DNA from: a virus
DNA length: 43,770 nucleotides
Virus record (IMG/VR): IMGVR_UViG_3300042090_001989
Location: 1-43,770 of that record
Strand: one strand, 5' to 3'
Under the pieces are notes generated by a model that had not been told where the DNA came from, did no database searches, and saw nothing but the letters and a program-made list of their open reading frames with translations. A program made the translations under genes and the position numbers. Positions 39,459-43,770 of the stretch are shown here, in pieces (position 1 is the first letter of the stretch; the number at the start of each line of letters is the position of its first letter).

Positions 39459-40846
39459 GTTGCTCATTCGTTCAATCCAAGAGTGCGCACTCGGCATCCG
39501 GCGCGTCGGTCTCGGCGACCTTCGTTTCGAACATCGCGGCCGGCAACGGTCTGCTCGCCGCGGTGACCTGGATAGACCCGAATGAAAACGGCGCGGCGTA
39601 TCCCACGATCACGGTCGCGGACACGAGTCACGGCGCTTGGGTGCCGAAGACATCCAACGGCGTGACGCTCGGCGGCGACATTTTCACGCAGGTATTCTTC
39701 ATTCCGTATTCGAAGGTGGGGCCGAACGGCGCGGTGGTAGCAGAGGCGACGGCTCCTGGTCTCATGTTTATTTCGATCCACGAAGTCGCGCCGGATGCCG
39801 GAGAGATTTTCCAGTTCGACGCGTCGGGCATCAACGCGGGCATTGGATGGGCCTCGCAGTTTTCTTTCCCGCTCGGCACGCTCGTCGAGACGATCCCGAA
39901 TCCCGCTTTCAATGACGACGGTTATTCGCTGCTCGTGTTCTCGACGCGCAGCGGGAACATCAACCCGACCGTCGCCGGGATGACCGCGCGGGAGTACGAG
40001 GCCAACACCACGCCGGTTGGGTCCATCGGCGTTCTCGGCTCGCAGGCAACGTTCGACGAAGTCGCGAATTTCTTCGGCGGTCCGATCGAAGCAAATCCGG
40101 TCTGGAGTTATCCGTCCTCGATCGTGAACGCCGTTTTGATCAACATCGCGTCGACTCCGGCGGTCGCTTCGCCGCCGACGAGCGACCACGCCACGGGAGA
40201 GTTCAGCTCGCACCAGACCGTCACGCTCCTGCAGGCGCAGGGTCTCGAAATTCACTACACGCTCGACGGCACGACGCCGACGGGAAGTTCGACGTTGTAT
40301 TCCGGGCCGGTCAGCATCGCCACGCCGACGACGATTAAGGCGATTGCCGTCCAAGGCTCGACCGCCGGATGGCCAGGGGGATTCTGGGCCGACAGCACGG
40401 TCGCCTCGTGGACACTCGATATATTCACCGGCGTCTGTCTCAACCCGATGAACATCATCGACGGCAACGACACCACATTCGCAACGCTCACCAGCTCCGG
40501 CGCGGCCGGGGATATCGTCGCCGCAAAAGCCAACATGATGAACGGGACGACCGGCGGCACGGGACACCTCTACGTCAATTTTGAGGTGACGCAAAACGAT
40601 CTTGTGGCTCCATCGCAGACGCTCCCGGCGTGGAAGGTGAGCGCGTTTATCGGCGGGATGGAGACGGTGCTGGCATCGGCGGCGCCAGGCGCCGGAACCG
40701 TCGCGAGAAACACGGTTTCCCAGGCTGTCTCCGCCGGCGTCTCGGCGCCGACGCTCGCAGCAAAGATTTCGGCGATTTGCCAGATTGCGGGAAGCACAGG
40801 AGGCGTGGCGCTGAAAGTGTACGCGGCTTATTTCGCGGAACCGTAG
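39455..40846 (+). CDS. Tail fibre/receptor-binding protein with chitobiase-C-like domain
   Basis: 463 residues from GTG 39455 (GTGA overlap). N-terminal half: a beta domain resembling lectin-type jelly rolls (GLLAAVTWIDPNE, then SLLVFSTRSGNINP). Residues about 240-320 match the chitobiase C-terminal/Fn3-like module (GEFSSHQTVTLLQAQGLEIHYTLDGTTPTGSSTLYSGPV, split in parts: the YTLDGTTPT core is visible). The end is a discoidin-like beta part (NPMNIIDGNDTTFATL). These modules bind sugars or surfaces. As the last tail gene it is the likely host-recognition protein. Confidence 0.62.
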   Translation: MSCSFVQSKSAHSASGASVSATFVSNIAAGNGLLAAVTWIDPNENGAAYPTITVADTSHGAWVPKTSNGVTLGGDIFTQVFFIPYSKVGPNGAVVAEATAPGLMFISIHEVAPDAGEIFQFDASGINAGIGWASQFSFPLGTLVETIPNPAFNDDGYSLLVFSTRSGNINPTVAGMTAREYEANTTPVGSIGVLGSQATFDEVANFFGGPIEANPVWSYPSSIVNAVLINIASTPAVASPPTSDHATGEFSSHQTVTLLQAQGLEIHYTLDGTTPTGSSTLYSGPVSIATPTTIKAIAVQGSTAGWPGGFWADSTVASWTLDIFTGVCLNPMNIIDGNDTTFATLTSSGAAGDIVAAKANMMNGTTGGTGHLYVNFEVTQNDLVAPSQTLPAWKVSAFIGGMETVLASAAPGAGTVARNTVSQAVSAGVSAPTLAAKISAICQIAGSTGGVALKVYAAYFAEP

Positions 40847-40859
40847 AGAGGACGGATGT

Positions 40860-41132
40860 TTGAGCAGACGAGACGACGATCACACCGACACACCCGAGGG
40901 ACGTATAGCCGTGGTAGCGGCGGCGCTTTGCGTTCAGATGGAAACACCAGGGTACGTCGACTTTCGCGAAGCGCTCCGGCCGTTCGTGCAACGGGAACTT
41001 TTGCGGGCGCGCATTCACGAAGCGCGGCAGACCTCGGGCGCGATCCTCACCGCACGCGTGAAGGAGCTCGCCCGGGAGCTCGAGGCGCTGCGCTTTCCCG
41101 ACAGTGCGGACTTGCGAGGTGCCAAAACATGA
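40860..41132 (+). CDS. Small helical protein before the lysis genes
   Basis: 90 residues from TTG 40860, with GAGAGGA about 8 bases upstream. Charged helices (IAVVAAALCVQMET, FVQRELLRARIHEARQ, LTARVKELARELEALRF) and no membrane segment. The ATG at 40856 opens another frame that is a shadow. The stop overlaps the next ATG. Function unknown. Confidence 0.5.
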   Translation: MSRRDDDHTDTPEGRIAVVAAALCVQMETPGYVDFREALRPFVQRELLRARIHEARQTSGAILTARVKELARELEALRFPDSADLRGAKT

Positions 41133-41359
41133 CGCCCGATGACCTTAAATTCCTGGCGTCGCTCGCCTTCGGCGCCGGCGGCGCGTGGTTTCTGATCAAG
41201 CAATCGCGGAAGGACGTGAACGGCCTCGGCGCGAAGGTGAACAAGGAAGTCAGCGTCTCCGCGCGCCGGCACATCAACACCGCGCTGTCGCTCATGCTGC
41301 TCGCGCCGTCGGACGAAATTCGCAGCAAGCTGGTGGACCTGTTGAGGGAGGACGAATGA
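41129..41359 (+). CDS. Small membrane protein of the lysis block
   Basis: 76 residues from ATG 41129 (ATGA overlap). One hydrophobic helix (FLASLAFGAGGAWFLI) then a helical soluble part (VNKEVSVSARRHINTALSLMLL). It directly precedes the endolysin with another ATGA overlap. A holin-class or accessory membrane role is possible; a second hydrophobic helix is weak. Confidence 0.5.
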   Translation: MTPDDLKFLASLAFGAGGAWFLIKQSRKDVNGLGAKVNKEVSVSARRHINTALSLMLLAPSDEIRSKLVDLLREDE

Positions 41360-41946
41360 ATTTTCCGCTATCCGTGGAACTCATCTCGGCGATCCTCGGG
41401 CGGCTCGGACCGTTTCCGAACGTGACCGCGAACTGGCCGCTGGTCGAGGCCTCGCTCGATGGCTGCCAGATTTACTCGCCGCTCACGGCCGTGGCCGCGA
41501 TCGCGACTATCGCCGTCGAGACGGGCGCCTTCTGTCCGCTCAAAGAGCGCGGCGGACCGGCGTACCTCACGAACCTCTACGAGAATCGCAGCGACCTCGG
41601 AAACGACCAGCCGGGCGACGGCGTGAAGTTCCGCGGTCGCGGTTTCGTGCAGATCACCGGGCGCTGGGACTACCAGCACTTTGGCGAAAAAATCGGCGTG
41701 GATTTGCTCGGGAATCCGGACGCGGCTCTCAACCCCGCGATCGCCGCTGAAATTCTGGCGTGGTACTTCGCAGAACGCCAGATCCGGCAGTACGCGGACC
41801 AACAAAATTGGGAGATGGTACGGCGCCGAGTTAACGGTGGTCTGAATGCCTGGCAGCAGTTCATCGATGCCGTCACTAAGCTCGTTTCCGCTCTCAACAA
41901 CCCGCCGGCGACGGCGGGCATTCCACAGGAGGCTACAAACACATGA
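41356..41946 (+). CDS. GH19-family endolysin
   Basis: 196 residues. GH19 (chitinase/lysozyme-like) hallmarks: AVAAIATIAVETGAF with the catalytic Glu55, CPLKERGG with the second Glu64, YENRSDLGNDQPGDGVKFRGRGFVQITGRWDY, then NPDAALNPAIAAEILAWYF. Such phage enzymes cut peptidoglycan. No signal peptide, so release through a holin is expected; holin-like genes follow. The protein is complete. Confidence 0.88.
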   Translation: MNFPLSVELISAILGRLGPFPNVTANWPLVEASLDGCQIYSPLTAVAAIATIAVETGAFCPLKERGGPAYLTNLYENRSDLGNDQPGDGVKFRGRGFVQITGRWDYQHFGEKIGVDLLGNPDAALNPAIAAEILAWYFAERQIRQYADQQNWEMVRRRVNGGLNAWQQFIDAVTKLVSALNNPPATAGIPQEATNT

Positions 41947-42155
41947 TCGGTTACTTCGCAGTGGCAGGTGTAACGGGAGTTGCGGGAGTGGTGGCAGGAA
42001 TTCTCGGGCACGCGTTTCTGGCCAAGGAAGAGGGCGCGACGATCGCTGAGATCAAGAACTGGCGCTCGAGGCTCAAGGAAGCGGCGATCGCCGATGCCAC
42101 GACCGCCAAGCAGTACATCCTCACGCTGGTCGAGGACATCGAGAAGAAACTCTAA
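41943..42155 (+). CDS. Small single-span membrane protein
   Basis: 70 residues; ATGA overlap with the endolysin. Gly/Val-rich N-terminal helix (YFAVAGVTGVAGVVAGILGHAFL) and a charged amphipathic C-terminus (IKNWRSRLKEAAIADATTAKQYIL, EDIEKKL). Fits a lysis accessory or spanin-like protein. Family unknown. Confidence 0.55.
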   Translation: MIGYFAVAGVTGVAGVVAGILGHAFLAKEEGATIAEIKNWRSRLKEAAIADATTAKQYILTLVEDIEKKL

Positions 42156-42167
42156 CGGGAGGCCGGC

Positions 42168-42416
42168 ATGGATTTTCTTCGCAACGCGGCAAACAAGCTC
42201 CTCCAAATCACGCACGGAAGAACGACGGCGTTCTTCCTTGCGTTTTTCGTTACGGGGCACGTGGTGACGTTCCTGCATCTGCTCACACCGACCTATATCG
42301 GATTCATGGGCACGCTGGGCGGCCTGGTCCTCGGCCATTCGATCAAAGAAGACTACGCGGAAGCGCACGGCGCACCACAACGAACAGGAGGAATCGATGC
42401 TGACGCCAAGAGTTAA
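42168..42416 (+). CDS. Holin-like protein
   Basis: 82 residues; GGGAGG before ATG 42168. Two hydrophobic helices (AFFLAFFVTGHVVTFLHLL and YIGFMGTLGGLVLGHS) with a short loop and charged ends, as in class II holins. It follows the endolysin by one small gene and overlaps the next gene. No sequence family identified, so this is a topology-based call. Confidence 0.6.
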   Translation: MDFLRNAANKLLQITHGRTTAFFLAFFVTGHVVTFLHLLTPTYIGFMGTLGGLVLGHSIKEDYAEAHGAPQRTGGIDADAKS

Positions 42417-43023
42417 GCTCGAAATCGCGGGGATCCTCGCGATCGTGGCGATCGGAATCGTGGGCGGCAGCTGGCTCGGCGCACGCGAGGAAGGCATTCG
42501 CCTGAAGGCCACGATGGACGCACAGAATGCGGTCCTCGCCGGCGCCGCCAAACGGGAAGCGGACCGCGACGCGCTTCTGAAGCAGTCGCTGGCCTCGATC
42601 GAGGATGCCAAACAAGCGACCAAGACGCCCGTGGAGGCGCTCGAGCGATTGCCGCAGGTCCTACCGCTCCCGCAGCCCATCTACCTCACTGCGGCGACCC
42701 CAGCGTCACCGGGCACGTCCCGAGCCGAGCTCCCGTCCGCGCCGCTGCCGCAAACGGCCACGATCCCGGCGGCGGACCTGAAACCGCTGTACGACTTCGC
42801 GGCCGATTGTAAAGAGTGTCAGGCGAAGGTCGCAACGCTCGAGCAGGACAAAACCGACGACGGGGTGAAGCTCGATGCGCTCACGAAGGAGCGCGACGCG
42901 GCGATCACGGCAGCGAAGGGCGGCGCGAGATGGGTGCGGGTGAAACGCGCTGCGAAATGGTTTGTGATTGGCGCGGCCGCCGGCGCCGTGGCCGCCGCGG
43001 TCGCCGGAGCAGCACATCGTTAA
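42397..43023 (+). CDS. Spanin-like membrane protein, last phage gene
   Basis: 208 residues; AGGAGG before ATG 42397, overlapping the holin gene by 20 bases. N-terminal membrane helix (IAGILAIVAIGIVGGSWLG), a helical region, a PLPQPI-containing Pro-rich stretch, a second helix with CKECQAKVATLEQ, and a C-terminal hydrophobic helix (WFVIGAAAGAVAAAVAGAA). It could span the periplasm as an inner-membrane spanin, or be an unrelated phage membrane protein. Ends the structural operon. Confidence 0.5.
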   Translation: MLTPRVKLEIAGILAIVAIGIVGGSWLGAREEGIRLKATMDAQNAVLAGAAKREADRDALLKQSLASIEDAKQATKTPVEALERLPQVLPLPQPIYLTAATPASPGTSRAELPSAPLPQTATIPAADLKPLYDFAADCKECQAKVATLEQDKTDDGVKLDALTKERDAAITAAKGGARWVRVKRAAKWFVIGAAAGAVAAAVAGAAHR

Positions 43024-43052
43024 TTGCCGTTCTTCACAAGTTTTCCACAGTT

Positions 43053-43072
43053 CCGTGCCGCCAAAGGCACGG
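43053..43072. terminator. Hairpin after the phage late operon
   Basis: CCGTGCC (43053-43059) pairs with GGCACGG (43066-43072) around a 6-base loop, 30 bases past the last phage gene. Only CTTG follows, so it lacks a proper T-run; it may end the late transcript weakly. The rest of 43024-43303 is AT-richer and has a CTAAGTG/CACTTAG inverted pair (43106, 43162) and a repeated TACGTTCTT, but no gene. Confidence 0.4.
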
Positions 43073-43303
43073 CTTGTACAGTATTGAACAGTCTTCCTAG
43101 TACCGCTAAGTGATACGTTCTTCCCCTTCTCGTTATGCATCAACTGAGAATAACTAAGAAGCACTTAGTCAGAATGGCTATGGATAACGTTACGTTCTTG
43201 GGAAGTCAACTTAGGGGAAATGCAGATTCGACAACCGCGCTTTTCTCTGTTTATATGAGAGAGTACGGCTGGCTTCCGGAGAACCGAAAGGGAACGGCAC
43301 GCT

Positions 43304-43537
43304 ATGGAACGGCAAGAGGAAACGGCCACGGTGTTTCGGGAGAAGCATTACACGGTGGGCGAGCTCGCCGAGATGTTGAGTCTCAGCGACGATTCGATTC
43401 GCCGCACGTTCGAGAAAGAGCCGGGAGTTCTGATTTTCACCGAGGGGCGGAGGAGTTCGCGGCGGGTGTACCGCACGCTGCGGATTCCAGAACATGTGTT
43501 CGAGAGGGTGTACAAGCGTTTGTCAGGATCCGCGTAG
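43304..43537 (+). CDS. Small MerR/excisionase-like helix-turn-helix protein
   Basis: 77 residues from ATG 43304. Helix-turn-helix KHYTVGELAEMLSLSDDSIRRTFEKE followed by a wing (GVLIFTEGRRSSRRVYRTLRIPEHVF), the pattern of excisionase-type and MerR-like small regulators. An integrase gene starts 12 bases after its stop, so it is probably the partner excisionase or a regulator of that integrase. It may belong to a different element than the phage operon. Confidence 0.65.
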   Translation: MERQEETATVFREKHYTVGELAEMLSLSDDSIRRTFEKEPGVLIFTEGRRSSRRVYRTLRIPEHVFERVYKRLSGSA

Positions 43538-43548
43538 GGAGGCTCATC

Positions 43549-43770
43549 TTGGCAGTTTACATCTTCAGGCGTCATTCGCGATCGTGCCCGTACCGCCGGG
43601 AACCGCGCGTGCGCGACGCGCGGCTGTTCGACCGCTGCCAGTGCTGGATCTGGGCAAAAGGCGCTCCGCTCCGCGACAAGCGGAGTCTCAATACCAGGGA
43701 CCGCACGGAGGCGCTCGGCCTGGCGCGAGATTTGGAACTCGCCCTTCCAGGTTCCATCACCCCCCCCCCC
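43549..43770 (+). CDS. Tyrosine integrase, N-terminus only (runs off window)
   Basis: From TTG 43549, with AGGGAGG seven bases upstream, the frame reads AVYIFRRHSRSCPYR, a Cys pair DRCQCWIWA, then LNTRDRTEALGLARDLELA. This is the start of a tyrosine-recombinase type I associate with acidobacterial elements: an N-terminal zinc-like Cys region followed by the arm-binding helix. The catalytic part is outside the window; the last codons are in a run of C and may be wrong. It differs from both the phage integrase and the remnant at 5228. Confidence 0.6.
   Translation, partial: MAVYIFRRHSRSCPYRREPRVRDARLFDRCQCWIWAKGAPLRDKRSLNTRDRTEALGLARDLELALPGSITPPP
43760..43770. other. Run of eleven C at the window end
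   Basis: The sequence ends in an uninterrupted run of C that would add a string of Pro to the integrase. Nothing comparable occurs elsewhere in the window. It looks like a contig-end or sequencing artefact rather than genomic sequence. Confidence 0.6.

Larger units (their letters stand above)
5528..43023 (+). mobile_element. Lambda-like siphophage prophage (right end not in window)
   Basis: A continuous + strand gene chain with integrase, replication, terminase, portal, capsid, tail, tape measure, tail tip and lysis genes in the order of a lambda-type siphovirus. The left border is set by the tRNA 3' fragment at 5505-5527. The last clear phage gene is the spanin-like protein ending at 43023. 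What follows (helix-turn-helix protein and another integrase start) may belong to the prophage or to a neighbouring element. No structural gene is visibly broken, so the element could be functional, but this cannot be shown from sequence alone. Confidence 0.85.

Overview
The window looks like a piece of an Acidobacteriota (or similar soil bacterial) chromosome carrying a nearly complete lambda-like siphophage prophage. The clues are family resemblance only: a secreted PEGA-domain protein, small secreted proteins, integrase N-termini of a type I associate with acidobacterial mobile elements, and dense GC-rich phage DNA beside visibly less GC-rich flanking DNA. No 16S rRNA or other marker gene is present, so the assignment is an inference.

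Positions 1-5500 are a worn island edge. They hold C-terminal scraps of a short-chain dehydrogenase and a DUF2182 membrane protein, a VapBC pair whose toxin has an in-frame amber codon, an N-terminal scrap of a CPBP-type membrane protein, an intact PEGA-domain secreted protein, a 62-residue Cys-rich secreted peptide and a secreted OB-fold-like protein. A DUF2075 gene is then cut off by a 5'-truncated IS110 element. On the other side of that element lies the first 58 codons of a tyrosine integrase pointing left. About 100 bases from that integrase start is the 3' end of a serine-type tRNA gene without its body. This reads as two successive integrations at one tRNA gene: an older element, now reduced to its integrase N-terminus, was pushed away from the tRNA by the prophage that follows.

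The prophage runs from about 5528 to at least 43023, almost all on the + strand, with genes chained by ATGA/GTGA overlaps. The early part (5656-14459) has a Cro/YdaS-like regulator, a DUF2303 protein, the integrase, a run of tiny Cys-rich proteins, a J-domain protein, a VRR-NUC nuclease, a winged-helix replication protein that contains a nested palindrome next to AT-rich DNA (candidate origin), and a Gp37/Gp68 (DUF5131) protein. A GpZ-like minor tail protein sits out of place in this part. Packaging and head genes follow (15145-24336): small and large terminase (GpA family), GpW-like connector, lambda-type portal, and a single polypeptide joining prohead protease to HK97-type capsid. A moron lies between terminase and connector: a minus-strand HigBA pair with its own promoter and a + strand secreted protein.

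The tail part (24337-40846) contains a repeat-rich fibre-like protein, tail terminator, tail tube, a strong terminator, tail assembly chaperones joined by a predicted -1 frameshift on a run of eight T, tape measure, tail tip proteins (including a four-Cys DUF2163/GpL-like protein) and a fibre with a chitobiase-C-like domain. The lysis part (40860-43023) has a GH19 endolysin, small membrane proteins, a holin-like protein and a spanin-like protein. After an AT-richer gap come a small helix-turn-helix protein and the N-terminus of another integrase, ended by a run of C at the window edge. The prophage right end and the intact tRNA are not in the window.
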